A stretch of 64,000 bases of DNA from Myotis daubentonii (taxonomy: Eukaryota; Chordata; Mammalia; Chiroptera; Vespertilionidae). A program made the translations under genes and the position numbers. Below, piece by piece: positions 63,671-64,000 of the stretch. The notes beneath the pieces were generated by a model, which saw only the letters and a program-made list of their open reading frames with translations, ran no database searches and was not told where the DNA came from. The stretch spans positions 27,792,294 through 27,856,293 of the forward strand of contig NC_081844.1 of NCBI RefSeq assembly GCF_963259705.1, read 5' to 3'. Positions within the stretch are counted from its first letter, which is position 1, and every line of letters starts with the position of its first letter.

Positions 63671-64000
63671 AGGCAGTACGCAAATACAGATAGGAGACGT
63701 CCGGTGGCACCGTGGGAAAAAAGAAGGCAGTGAGGCAGGCCAAAAGCCTCCTCCAGGGAGGCATCCTTGAAGCAGCGGCTCCTTCAGAGGGAGGGAGGGA
63801 GCCAGTGACGTCTCACACAGCCACGCGCAGGCACGTGCCATGTAGCTTCACCAGGGCCCTGTCCCCGCCAGGCAGGTGCGTGGCCTGGTGTCCTGCGTGG
63901 CCCCTACCCCAGAGCTTCCTTTTGAGAGGTTGGGCCTGAGCCTTGCAGGTGACAGTGGAGGCAGGGGAAGCTGAGCCGACCAGAGACCACACTGACCGTG

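Overview
The window is nuclear DNA from a vespertilionid (vesper) bat. About two dozen tRNA-derived Ves SINEs, several Helitrons of the HeliBat type with CTAG 3' ends and a GTGCACGAA...TTCGTGCAC hairpin, and a short SPIN-like hAT element form a repertoire known from that family. Human comparisons below were made from memory; no search was run.

Layout. At 37-107 (minus) is one signal-peptide exon, probably exon 1 of the complement C3-like gene that is the pseudogene C3P1 in human, with an HNF1-type site just upstream. From 0.4 to 9 kb there are SINEs, MIR and L1 fragments and an isolated CpG-rich patch at 3.4-3.8 kb. RDH8 (minus, six exons, 15601 to 9407) encodes an intact 312-residue retinol dehydrogenase. 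About 1.8 kb beyond its start, and divergent from it, COL5A3 (plus, 17372-53871) could be assembled completely: 67 coding exons, 5250 bp with stop, 1749 residues, all boundaries GT-AG and in frame. It encodes the pro-alpha3 chain of type V collagen: signal peptide, TSPN/LamG domain, a Lys/Arg-rich segment, a minor helix, 1011 residues of unbroken Gly-X-Y, a run of five Arg and a COLFI propeptide. A canonical poly(A) signal lies at 54653. The order C3-like, RDH8, COL5A3 matches human 19p13.2 in reverse orientation.

From 54.7 to 64 kb no gene is recognised. This is a stratified transposon graveyard: a degenerate TGAGTT array split by an L1, the L1 split by a 219-bp Helitron, then a 3.3-kb HeliBat helicase relic that contains both a solo LTR with a perfect 6-bp duplication and a second 1.1-kb Helitron, then a SPIN-like element and another Helitron.

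The three genes are not functionally linked: C3-like (secreted, probably hepatic), RDH8 (visual cycle, photoreceptors) and COL5A3 (extracellular matrix). The unusual feature of the COL5A3 locus is its introns, at least nine of which carry independent tandem arrays. Some touch splice sites or repeat a splice-acceptor-like motif. I see no microbial-type system (no CRISPR, no operon).
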